Source: Anisakis pegreffii
Taxonomy: Eukaryota; Nematoda; Chromadorea; Rhabditida; Anisakidae
Direction: 5' to 3'
Length of the DNA stretch: 64,000 nucleotides
Assembly: GCA_035041965.1 (NCBI GenBank)
Contig: JAPYMA010002534.1
Span: 62,001 to 126,000, forward strand
This document shows positions 46,449 through 59,700 of the stretch, one piece after another; position 1 is the first letter of the stretch; each line of letters opens with the position of its first letter. The position numbers were made by a program, and so were the translations under genes. Under the pieces are notes generated by a model, which worked only from the letters and a program-made list of their open reading frames with translations, was not told the origin of the DNA and searched no databases.

Positions 46449-49400
46449 TCTAACGGTTGACATTCAGAACGAAGCATTTTGTCATTGTCAACGATGTCGT
46501 TTTTTACACCCATCTCGATTTCCATTGTTTCGTGTTTTTGTTCAACTCTATTTTTATCTCATGTTTTTTCTTTCTTTTCCTCTCAAATTTTCCTCAACGT
46601 TTCAGTTTTTGGTGTTAAGCCTTTGTGGAATAAAACCTACACATATAACACTACAGAAATGTTCAACAACTAATTTGTTCTGATTGAATTTAAATCGATT
46701 TCCTAGATCTACAAAATAAATTCGTCATCTACACTCAATATCGCGTCATAACAAATTTACCGATGAGCATTCCTGAAGATCTACTCGATCTAATATGAAA
46801 ACCAGCAAATAACCACATGCAAATGCGATTTACCTTCGCATCTGGTCGTTTTCGCACATAAACACAACAAACGATGGAATTTCGAACATGAAACAAAAAC
46901 AATTCTACTGAAAAATTGAAAGAGTTGAATTCAAAAACAAATCACCGTGTGATATTCATCGAAAATTGTGAGCAACAAAATGAAAAAAAAAATGAATTTC
47001 ACACATTCGATGCAGCCCAACTCCGCTCATTATCTCTCAATCGAATCGAATAAAAATCCGACATCAACGCTTCAGTGGTTTCATGTGGTGATGCCGTTCG
47101 AATGTCACACACTTTTTGTTGACGATAAAAATCAAAAACAAATTCTTCAATGAATCATAATTTACAAAGGAAATCAATCAGCAAGAAATTGAGAAGCATG
47201 TGTCGATAATATAATCCGCAGGAGAGTGGAGGCGATAAAATGAGAAAAGAGCGCCATGAAGACAGAGACGACCAGCGAGAAACGTGTGAAGAGTGGGGCA
47301 AAAGCGAAACGACGGAACGACGGAAGGAACACTTTGACGGATTAAAATTGCAAATGATGAAATAAGCGATGATAATCACCGTGTTGATGCATTCATTTCC
47401 TGATGCACATAAACTCTCGTCAATTATCATGCCAAGAGCATCATCATTTCGTTCGTTGGAGAGGACAATAAAGTTTTGAAAGTTTTTTTTTAAATCTTCA
47501 CGAATAAAACTTCAAAATTTCGTTCGCTATTTTAATTCGGCAACGATTTTCATCGTTACAAATTATTTCGAAATAATCACGAAAACGTTGACAAAAACGT
47601 TTTGATGACATACCAATCGAACGAAGTGTCTGCAATCGAACGCCGAAATGAATGCGTGTGATTTGATGATGCAGATGAAAGAAACTGCAAATTTATGCGT
47701 TCAAAAAGCGACGACTAGCACTCATTTGTAGTTGAAGTTAATCGCAGAGCAAACACAGCAAAACGAATACGGCTACCAATTGGCTTGTGTGTATCTGACC
47801 ATATGCACAGCAATCAGATATAAATATAGTTCGTGTCTACCAATAACAGGCCATCCATCGGTTTTTTTTTTGTGTGCGAACAATGCCTTTTACAATAAAG
47901 AAGCGATGAAAGAAAACGAACGGAATTATACGCCTAAAATTGACGATTCAGCAAAAGCAAAAAATAAAAAATGAAGAAGTGACGAATAGAATTTCTGAGA
48001 GTGTGTCATATTTAGTTTAAACGCTATTCATTCAATTGACAAAGCACAATACAAATAAACCTTTAATGAAATGGTAATCAACTTTTTGAAATGTTCTTTT
48101 TTGAAGTATTTTCAGATTTTTCTTTCAGTTAACAAACAATAAGAGTGCACAACAAAAATGAAAAACAAAAACGAAACGGTGATGGCAAAGAAATGGATTG
48201 AAACAATAATTTAAAAATTGAAATAATAATTGAAATCAGAAATGCGGCTCAACAGAAGTATGATTGTTATTATTCATAATTTGATGTCATAGAATAAATC
48301 AACATAAAGATCCGAACAGATGCAAAAACAATTGCAGAGCACCTGCTCATTCCCTGAAGCAATTCTGCGGAGAGCCGTTTTGCTATGGAACTGCTCATTT
48401 GTCAATGCATAATTACTTCGAAAAATGTCAACATCTGTGGTTATAAAGTAAATGTGACCAAAAGAGTACATTCACTCTACTTTCCAACACAACAATGACA
48501 ACGTTAACCCCAATATTAATGATAATAGCAATAATAATATCAAAAATATTTCCAACGATAACAAACCAAATAATAGTTACTTGACTGGTTAAACGTGATG
48601 AAATTTCAGCTGCATACATCTCAATGAGACGAATATCAAGAGAACGAATTCTGCCTACATTCACATCTTATACTCTCAGATGCACACTAAAATGTGTACA
48701 TAATTAAATCTGGCCATTATATAAAAGGACAAAAGAGAAACGAAATAAAGGAATTCTATGGGAAAGAAGGAACAACGAGATCATAAAATGAATGAGATAA
48801 TAAAAAGAAGTGATGATGGCAGTATGGTACAAGTGCAAATGAAGGATATTTGTCAGTTGTTTTATTTCGATAATTATACGGATATTGCATTGTATTATAT
48901 TGTAATGAACATAAAATCGTGTGAAAGAAGATCGATGAGATCACTGGAAGCGTTCGATAAAGAGAGGGCGGAATGTCAATTTCAAATCGAAATCTTTCTG
49001 ATGGAATCCAAATAATTCATTCGCATTTCCAACAATACGAAATCCGAAGCGGAACAATTGCTCTAATATCAAAAGTTTTTAACTGAAAACCCAACTAGCA
49101 GTGGGCGATCTCAGATGTTTGAATGAATATTTCATCTCGGTTCCGTAATTCACATCAATTATTCGCAGGGTTTTCTTATTGTTTATTGATGCGTGAAAGG
49201 AGCAAAAATTCAACTAATATCCGAATATAATCGGCAACTTAATCACAATGTTGTGAAATAAATATGGTGAATGACTCAGAGGTATGAAAAAATAAAACGG
49301 AGAAAAAAAATAACGAAAAATAAAACACGAAGAATTTTCAAGACAGCTGCATCATTAGTGCAAACGCGCTTCCTCAATCGACACCATCGATGAAACTGTG

Positions 49401-50601
49401 AACGAACACAAAAATAAACTGCACTCCACTATCGGATGGCTCTTTTTGAATGGAGCGCATTCGACTTTGAAAATAAAACCTTATCAGCTAACACATTGCA
49501 CATAAAAATTTGAACATACTTATGGGCAAAATGATTTATTGCCACAGGTACGCAACTTATCATTATGAATCAATTTTTTTAAGTAATGCAGCGCCTTGAT
49601 GTCGCAAATAATGACATAAAAATGACTGCTCAACGCACCCACACTAAAGATATTAGTAATGTGATGAGGAAACAATAGAAGTAAAATTTACTTTTGCTGA
49701 ATTCAATTCGAAAAAAAGTTGCCATGACTCTTTTAAAAGTGGAGTAAGCTTCAATTGTAAAAGTATTGAACAAATAAATACTTCACAAATACTTGAATTT
49801 GTTTTTGAAAACGTTTGAAAATATGTTTGATATAAACCGATGTATCACATTTACGACTGATGTTGACGAAAACAAACTCTGAATGAGCGACAACAGTATT
49901 TTGTGAAAATCACTTTGAATGTAAACACTAAAATCGAACGGAACGTTAAAAATATCATCAACAATTCACTACTTTTGTGTTCTGTTTGTTTTTGGAGATT
50001 CTTTACAGCATTCAAACAAAAGAACAATATTCGTTTGTTCACTTCATTTTTCTATCGCATCAAAGAAAATTCGAACAGTCAAAGATAAAATTTGAAAACA
50101 GTCAATAACCCATTGTCAGATATATTATTACACAACATGAAATTTGTGAAATTAACATAAATTTCCAGTGGGTAATAAGCGTTAGCGGTTAACGTACAAA
50201 TGAAGGAAACGAAGGGAATGAAGGAAATAAATTGACGTACGATAAGCGCAGATGAAGAAAAAAGCGAATCGATCACAATAAATAACAAAACAACAACAGT
50301 TGTTCGTTGATTAATATGAATCACAATAACAGTAAATCAACGAAAATAATTGATCACTGCAAATAACCTATTGAACTTAACAACCACGAACATTCATTAG
50401 ACCAACGACCATTTATTAGACGCTTGTCACTTTCAGGTCTCTTTTTGTTGAACATCAATCGTGCCATGAAAACTACATCGTTATAACAAATCATGGGACT
50501 GTTGTTTTTCGAGGGAATACTTTTGAGGCCTATATTTGGGAATTTGGTCGAGTCCTGTCCAGATTCGAAATTACAAGTAGTCTACGATTCAGAACTGCTT
50601 C

Positions 50602-50648
50602 GAGTTAAACTGCACCAGTGCATATCACTGCAGCTGCAGTTTAAGCTC
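50602..50648. repeat. Imperfect 47-nt hairpin
   Basis: Outer arms GAGTTAAACTGCA and TGCAGTTTAAGCTC are complementary apart from a small bulge. Inside them CAGTG and CACTG pair around CATAT. The structure stands alone in intergenic DNA. Confidence 0.75.
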
Positions 50649-52419
50649 AACTAGCAGCAGCAAGTCTCGACGTGCACATGCACTTTCTTTTTTTACTCGA
50701 ACAATTTCACTGATGAAAAACTGTTAACTGTTTGCTTCAACATCGTAGCAATTTTCACGATAAATAATGTTCTAGACTTCAGTTTGTTTCCAAGATTATT
50801 GCTGTTAATTCACTGAAGTGAATGTAACACACAATTATTCGACTGTGTTTGAACGCTTCATTTCATGAAATCATATTTATACGCTTGAACGTGCATGATT
50901 TCAACAATCCTCATCTATCCGCATCAAAGATTCTCTTTTCCATCTATTTGCAAAAATTTCAAATACCGTTCATGCATTCATGCAGAACATATAATCAGCA
51001 GGTGAAATAACGATCAAAATGTCAGCAATTCAAAAAAGAGCTCACTTACAACGGTATTATCAATCCACTTTCCGTTGTGTTATCAATTCCACTTACATCA
51101 AGCAAAAAAACTTGCAACAATGGCAACGAAGCAATTTCCCACGAGCCTCGTGAGAATGATTCAGCGCTTGGATGCTTCGCCACACAACACTATATAACCG
51201 TCTGTGCATCATTTGCTCGATGAAATTGAGGTGATTATCAAAAACTCGATCGGCCTTTTCAAGTTGTTTTGGAACCTGAGAGGGTTCAGATGAAGTCCAC
51301 TTGTAAGGGTTAATAATAAGTTCAAATTTGGTGCAGTAAGAATGGAGGTAGTCTGAAGATGGCACATATTGACAATTACATTCTTATCATCAGCAGCAGG
51401 GTTATCAGCAAATTTAATGTGAACAAAAGTACGATCCTGCGTCCAGGCCTCCGATTAGGAACCATTACGGTAGTTTATCAATCGTAAAAATTTTAATCGA
51501 TTTGTAAAGATTCAGAGGAGGTGAACCAGTGATCGTGCAGTTGCTCCTCACGAATACACATGCCTTATTACGGTGCGTAACACTGGCTTAAAATGAGTGT
51601 GTCATGGTTGACAGTCGCTCATTTGCCGATAGGGATTGCTGTGATTCACGATTCACTCTTTTCTGTAATCAGTGACGATCTTCACTATTTGAAGAAACTG
51701 AAACTGCTCCTCTTCTTGCTTGTTTCCTACTGTATTGCCCTACTCTAGTATTGCCCTGTATTGTCCCTGCTCCTCTTGTCTTCTATATATTTGTTGATCA
51801 CTGAGTTTATCTAATTGGTTTTAGTACAGGAAAATCAGTTCTCTTGGATGGTGTCAAAGGAACGACTCCAGAATTTTGGCTTCCTGAAATCTCTTCAAAG
51901 AATGTTCGGTAGCCAGTATGGCTAGTGATATCACGTTTGAGATGCCGCACCTCATTGTCAAGCAATTTGATCTGCCTTCATTTTCCAGCATCATTCGAAT
52001 CATATCTCATTTCTTCTGTCTTCATCAAACGAATATAGATCCAGCACGCCTGATAAATACCAAAATGTTTCTCACCACCGGATTCCTTAAATTCTCTGCA
52101 CGATAAAAACTCATAATGGTACTAAAAGCAACAATACATCGCATGAGAATAACTTCCCACGAACTTCCTCTGGCGTTTTTCAACCTTCTCTATTCTGCAG
52201 TTAGCGTTTTCATTTCTGAGAGATGCGATAAGATCGACATCAGCCACTAATCCTTTATCTTGACCAGTTGCTAGTGTCGATCTATGCAGTCTCATCTTTT
52301 GGAAAATTCTAACCGACAATTATTACAGTACTGTCGATCACGTAACCAGCAATAGAACTGATATGTAATTGACAACATTAACATTTCATTCAGTGTGAAG
52401 TTTTGAATTTAAACACCTA

Positions 52420-52443
52420 CACGAGCCAAAATGATGGCTCGTG
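52420..52443. repeat. Perfect 9-bp stem, 6-nt loop hairpin
   Basis: CACGAGCCA and TGGCTCGTG flank the loop AAATGA. No T-run follows that would suggest a Pol III terminator, and no gene is adjacent within 1.2 kb. Confidence 0.8.
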
Positions 52444-53740
52444 GCACGTCGAATGTGAACGTTTTGTGTTGCTCTTAAAATATAGGAGCAGTTGGTACTC
52501 CTATGCTCTCGTCTCTTATTGCTTCTCGGTAAAACCCACTAAACGGTTTTAAAAGTTCCTAAACTTGAATCTTACAGTGCAATTATGCTATGATTTAATC
52601 AATGGAGGCTCATTCCTTGAATTTATCAATAAAATATTATTCACAACGGATACTTAACGGTTTTATTTCGGAATAAATTACTGGTTTCTTGAGGAGAAGG
52701 AAAGACATGCTTCTACAAATGAAATTCCACAAAACGAATGGCTGAACCATCACGATGATATGAAAGCAACAAAATACGTGGATAAACAATACGACATCAC
52801 AATCATTGCATTGGAATTTGGCGTTAAAATGGTTCGAAGTGATAACGGCAAGCACGAAAAAACAACAGTCACGAATTGCATCAACAGCAATCAGTCACGT
52901 GAACACGGCGTTAATTCCTACCTGTCCATCACCAATCAAAACAACATCATCTCAACTGCCATTCGAATTGTGACGTTTATTGCACTAAATCCCTCCCTCA
53001 CTTTCATCAACAAAAACCCATACAACAATTTTCAATACAACAACGTAACCGATAGATCTTATCAGCGCATATCTTCATGACATATCACATATATTACTGT
53101 GTTATCACATAAAATACAATCAAGATTTCCGTATGAATTGCATGGAACCTTTCAATAACTGCAACTTATTTCATGGTAATGATAAACAATAAGTGATGTT
53201 CCCGAAAGATCATAATATTAAGCGTTTTACTCACTTAGTTTTACCTAAACCCTGAAGTCATCTTTCAAAAATTACAATTTCTGAAGAAGTGATTTGCTGT
53301 CCGATTTAGTAACGCACGACGAATACCTCACTGAAAACAATCTCTCGTATTGTGGGCAATTTCCTTCCGTGAGAACAACTCCACTTATTGTTTACTAATC
53401 TAGTTCATCAGGATGCCATACTTTTGCTAATAAAACACAAATTTATTTTTTTAAAAAAAAGAAACTCTCCCGACTCCTTTCCACTGGTTTCTAGTATGAA
53501 TAATCGACCGAGTACAATATCGCTTCAATGTGTGAATAAGCTGAATTAGTAGAAATCGAAAGTTATCGTGAGAAACAATTTGAGTTCGATGGAAGAATGA
53601 AAACTGACAATGGACATAATGCGAATGAACAGACCACAATTGAACAAATACCCATTTGAAACAATTAAATTACAGAATCATATTCATTTATCATTTTTTC
53701 AGTCAAAATTATATAGACAAAATGGGAATAATGAGAATTT

Positions 53741-56700
53741 TCATTTATTTTTGGTAAGACGCATCGCCCCAACGGTGCCACCACTCTTTGCCAGCCTTCT
53801 CGCAGCCAGTTCCTTCCTTCTTGCCTCATTTCGAGCCTCACGTTCCGCTCGTCTCGCTTCTTTTGTATCCATTACAGAATCTTCAACTATTCACACGATT
53901 ACAAAAGAAGTTCTTCTCGTTCCAAAATTTCTAGCAGGGATATCATTCGCTATTCCAACCAAATTTCATTGATGGATAAATTCAAAATGAACGGAAACAT
54001 CAGCAGATACCTTTTGAATTTTAAAACCGCGTACAAAAATAACGCACGGAAACACTCGACTTGTATGTCTCATCAAAATCAACACAACTTCAATTGAATT
54101 CCCAACAGAAACCTTTCTGGGAAATACCCAACTCAACTTCAAACAATCAAAATCACACATCTGAACTTCTGAATAATCGCTGAAACAACTCCAACTAAAA
54201 ATTTCTCTGCAACCAATTCCAAAGTAAGATCAAGTCTCATTGTTATTCACTAACATATTCCTTTCAGATCGCAAATCAATTTAACACGGCAATACGAACG
54301 TCATAAGTGCATGTTCAGGAAAACGCACAAACTAACCATCATTTGTTCGCTCACCCCAATTCGAGTCATCCCATCCGGACGAAAGTTTGTTATTCGCTGA
54401 AAGAGAAAAATGAGTTTGATCGGGTCACTTCACTACTGCATTCAACTAAATCGCTCACTCATTGGATAGCGCTACTCAATTTCACCAACAAAAGTGAACC
54501 TTCAGGAACAAGTATTACGAAGACACACTATCAATACTGTGTAAATCAATTTCATTTATTTGCCATTTGAAATATACAATACGAGAATGTATACATGTTG
54601 AGATTTCAGTGTTAAAAACAACAAAGAACGATGGTTATTAAGCGACAAACAACTTTTTGATGGAATAAAACAAGTGTACATGAGGAGTGGTGACAACTGA
54701 ACGAGAATAATTTAGATGGAACGTTTTAAGTGTGACAAAATTTTTTGAGAACTTTATCGACGGTTTTACTCTCGATACAACAATATCAAAACAATCGAGA
54801 ATTCTTTCGCGCACTTCGTCCAGAGTCAACGAACGTTCTCTCTTGGTTTACCCACGACGCAACCGCCTCCTTCAGAGTTATGTTCAGTCTGTTGTGTCGA
54901 CAAGCATCTCTCTTGCGTGGTTTTGGCTCGATTCTGTTGAGGCGATCCTCGACACTGTTTGATACGGTAGTTTCATTTGTCTTGCAATCGACGCGTTATT
55001 CATTCCGGCTTTTGCAAGAAACAGAATCGATTTGCGCATTTCCTTATCAATCTTCCGTCTTTCACGACGCACTTCTGAACTCATTTTTCTTTCACCTTTC
55101 GCCAATACTCTCACGACAGCAACCCAAAATACAAACGCAAAAAAACAACATTCAAGAGGATTTTTGGATTAATGATATTGTGCAATGCAAATGTGGAACA
55201 CATTTAGAACAGTGACACCATAAGCGACCTCAACACAATACTTCCATTCAACGGAAAACCATCCATTAAAATTCAGTTTTGTTAGATAAATCGAGTGACA
55301 CTATCCAATCAGAAAGCGTTCATATTGAATGCAGTAGCAGCGACCTTACCGAATGGAAAATCCGGTATCAAATTTCATCACATCTACATATTGTGTATTC
55401 TTGAATAATTTTTAGCTTATAAGAGAACATCAGTGACCAATATGAAATCGAAATGGAACGTGCAATTATTATTCGAAGCTTACAAGTGTGATGACTTCAC
55501 GACTCATGCATCGTTAAACCTTAAAAAAAGGAGATGCCCCTTATCTCCACTTCGTTACAGACCTACAAAAATTCTAAATGCTACTTGACACCATCTTTCC
55601 GTACAGTAAAAAACCAACTTTTCGCATCGCTTCCAAAATCGTCCCAACCACCTGTCGCATCGTCATCCCAACCATCACTGTTCACATTTGAAACAACGTT
55701 CTGATTTTTACTCGTACGTAATGAGTCATTTTTATCTGTTGCTACCAAAGGTTTGTTCACTTTCGGCTGCGTTGTAACACCCAATAAATAATCCAGATCA
55801 TCATCTGCCACTGAAAATTGTTAATGATTATTTCTTCGCTGAAATATCAACATATCGTCACACAACAAACAACTGATCATATACGTGTTTAGTGACTTAA
55901 AGTTATTGACGGATTACAATCAGTCATACGGATCTAGATTTGAGCTTTTTGCTTTATTTTTGTCTATCATAGAGATGTTAATAGACCCAGAGAATGTAAT
56001 TATTATTCGATTACGTGTCTAATTCAAAACAAAACCAATTTCTAACGTTGTTCTTTCTTTACGCTCGGCTTCAGCTTCAAAGCACCACCGTCATGTGATG
56101 ACTTCGGTTTTGACTTTGCGGCAGTTGTAGTTGTTGTCGACGATCCAAAAGTTGACTTTTGAGTTTCACCTTTCGTATTTGATTGCTGCAAAAAAAGACG
56201 TGCACATATTAGGCTTACAATCAAACTGAGTTCGGAATGAATGAAAATTTAAATTCAAAACAGCATTATCCATCAACCACCACCTATGATTAACAAAAAC
56301 ATTCTAACAAGTCTTCCGCAATTTTCTATGATGTGCAATTAACTGCTTGTACGGATCGGGTTTGGCGAGAGCACAAACGAACACTTGAAATTCCATACAA
56401 TTGAACTAATCTCTGATCACGACAATATTAAAATGTCATCTTACACGGGTAAAATCATCAACTTAAAATGTAACTAACCGAATCCCAGCCGTTACCCCAA
56501 TCATCCGTCTCATTGTCGTTACTATCATCAATATCCCATCCTCCTTTATCACCATGCTCATTGTTATCATTATCAATTTCACCTATCAAATCATCGTCAT
56601 TGACATGCTCTCCATCCACATCATCATCCTCTAAATCACCCCAACCATCAACATCCGATTTTTGTTTTCCTGTTTCCATTTTCTGAAAAATATCACGCAG

Positions 56701-59700
56701 TCAACAACACCAATGTCCTAGCTGTTTATGAGATCTTTAGTGATGTGTTAATTTATGAATTCAAATGAGATTCACAAATTACTTTCTACACTGAAAAGAA
56801 ACCTTTCAATTCATTTCAAGCAACTGTCATTTCATGAAATGAATCATCAAAATATCAACTGCAATGAAATGGCAATTCTCATGTATGAGTTTGGCTCGCA
56901 ACCGAATGATTTAGCAGTACATTTGAATTGTATCAACCATAATTATGCAAAAAAAGTGAATTGAAATAGTGCATATTTCTTATCGATATGTAGTTGTGCT
57001 ATAAGTCAATTCAAAACATATTAATGAGAAAAAGGAAGATTAAAATGACCTGAATCGATGACTGTAAATTCGAGTTCTGTGTCACATGCGATGTCGATGT
57101 GGCTTGTTGTTTACCATCTTGAACTGTTGTTTGATCTGAACAATCGCTTCCGGTTGACTTCGACTGTGCCGTTGGTACGGTCGGTGTTCCTTTGTAGAAT
57201 TTTCCTGACAGCGATTTCAGAGCCCAACTGGCCCATTGAGGTACCTGTATTCAATAATCCGATACGATGAGTGCACCACAAAATGAGCGGATAGATCACC
57301 GCTAAGAATGAAAATATCAAAAACTGTGGTAAGAAAGTTGCAATTGACGATTTGCAGTGATTTTACCTTATCACTACTGAGTAGACCACTCTTGCCTCCA
57401 GCCTGTACTTGTGCCTCCATTTCAGGAATTAGCTCTGGATTTTCACTGGCCTTTTCAAGCTTATCCATGAACCCGTGTAAGGCTTTGAAACTCTGATCGC
57501 GAACCTTCAGAAACGTTTATTTTACACAATTGATCAGTGTCCCTAATTTCAATTGCATTGCATTTCTATCCGAACTGGTTTCTCACAACAACAAACCACC
57601 AAATATACAACCTTCTTGCAGTAATAAAAAAATATTCTCCAATTCACCCACAATTCACACTGTTCAACAACAACACAAAATTTATGCTTCAAAGCATTCG
57701 GTCCGTTCCAAATTGAAAAAGGGCATAAAAACAAATTGATCAGTCAATAATTTATTCACTCATTCACAATTATCACCACTGCTAATATTACCACCATTTA
57801 CTGTTCAGAATAAACATCTTCAAATAAAAGAACAAATGAAATAAAGTCACAAACAGCAAATGAAACTACCTGTTTTTCAGGATCACACGTGAGCGGTGCC
57901 AATGCAGGCACGACTCTAGTAGCAACTTCAATTAGTGAGTAATATTGTTGGGTGGCACTCAGCGCAAGGATTGATGCCATTCGCGACGGTGGGAACGGAT
58001 CTTTCAGTGATCTCGTGAAGGCGTTTATGAGAATACGTTGCCGTTGGGACGCGTCTATATAGCAGGCGATCTTACCGAGACATATCGTCGCATTTGTCCG
58101 GATTCCTGGCTGATCGTCACTCCCTTTAAATTCACACTTCATCTTGCATCTGAACAAATAAAAGTCAACAAATAAATAAACAAAGAAGGCAACAATAGTT
58201 CACCTTGTAATCTCGCCAAATATTTCATCAAATCTGTATTTAAATTATGGTAGTTCAACTTGTCAGCTAATGAAACCATCGCCTTAACTGTACTTTCACG
58301 TACGGCCGGATTTGTGTCCAGAAAGCCAGACGATAGATTACTGGAAAATACCTCTGATTAATTCGTTGAAATACCTTAAATAAAGCTCACTTGATTGAAG
58401 CCTCGACCAGCCCAACAGAAGTCAGTTTTTGCGAGAGATTTGGAGTAATCCAAAAGGATGAATTCGAAAAATTACAAAACTTCAAAATAATATAATCACA
58501 ATCACCCATAAACTTTCTCGTTAACGATTTGCGGTGATAAATGCGCAGCGAACTGATCGATTTTTTCCAGTAGTTTGACACGAGTGACTCGGTCGGGCGA
58601 TGAGACCAGTTTGCATAAACACGGAACAACAGTGCGTTGATACTCGTCTGCATCGAGTAAGTGCCCCAATTTGAATAATGGTAGCAATATATGTGGTCCA
58701 GCATCACCATACTCATAACTCTAAATTCAAGCATATAATTTTAACATGACCATTGAATCTAACTGATTTCATTTCCAAATTAAAAATGAATTATATTCAG
58801 GATAAATACTAAAATGAATAAATGCATGAATAAACAAATAATAACAATAACAAAACATGTGTGCATATCATCACCACAAAAACAATGGAAATCAAAAGAA
58901 TAATAAAATACAAAAGCAATGAAAACGAACACGAATCAGTTGAGGTAATATCTTATACTTGGCAACATCATTCGGGAATATGTGCAGTTGATCGTTCAAT
59001 TTTGTGAAGAAGGTCTGCTTATCATGTGCATCTTTCAGTTGAAATTCGTCTAAGAATAAGAGTGTATCGACGAATTTATTCTTCAACAAACCACCGGTAC
59101 GTCGATTCTCTGAAGTGATGAACAGAAATTATACACTTTTAAGTATCATCAATTTGTCTCGATGAATAAGAGAAAACAACAAGAAATTTGATATATACAA
59201 TAAGATGCTGTTTCATTAGGCATACTGAATACAAGTAGTGACCTGCAAGAAGCTCCTCAGCATCCAATCGGGCAGCGCTCGGCATGGCAATTTTTTTGTA
59301 GAAATCTCTGAATCGCTGTGGTATTTTCGATGGAGAACCAGGCTTGGTGATCTCCTCATTAAAACCGTTGAATATTTCCCATAACAATATCGACAGTGCG
59401 TTCAAATCGTTTCGTGCATTACTGTAAGGCCAATGACAGAAATGTTATTTGATGAATAAATAAATTCGTGAGCAAAAAAGTTCACGTTTAATTCTTTAAG
59501 ATAATTGCGCAGAAATTATGCAATGTACTCAATCGACAATTACAATCTATTCCCTTAGGTAAACATCGACTGAATTACTCGAAACTAAGTACAAATGAAA
59601 AATTACATAGAAACAATCATCAGATTCTTATACGAACAAGACGAATGAATATGAATTCAAAGACAAACTTGAAGGAATTCGCATATTGCAAGCCACTTAA

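Larger units (their letters stand above)
44467..53740. other. Long intergenic region, mostly unrecognised
   Basis: This 9.3 kb separates the kinase start from the SCYL1 stop. Apart from one possible small membrane-protein ORF (46260-46448) and two hairpins, I see no supported gene. Minus-strand frames at 51093-51365 and 52122-52319 have mixed composition but no recognisable domain and no splice partners. Around 51720-51780 a short direct repeat of the type TATTGCCCTA occurs. The region 50500-52600 is less AT-rich than its surroundings, which could reflect a decayed mobile element. Confidence 0.45.

Noticed and set aside
51093..52319. Minus-strand frames at 51093-51365 and 52122-52319 as exons of one gene
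   Set aside because: No phase-consistent junction or family similarity was found. The composition shift alone is not enough.
53610..53972. Plus-strand 120-aa ORF
   Set aside because: It is antisense to the basic, charged last exon of SCYL1, which explains its open frame.
54745..55215. Plus-strand 156-aa ORF, the longest plus-strand frame in the right half
   Set aside because: It is opposite the transposase HTH relic; its product has no domain-like pattern.
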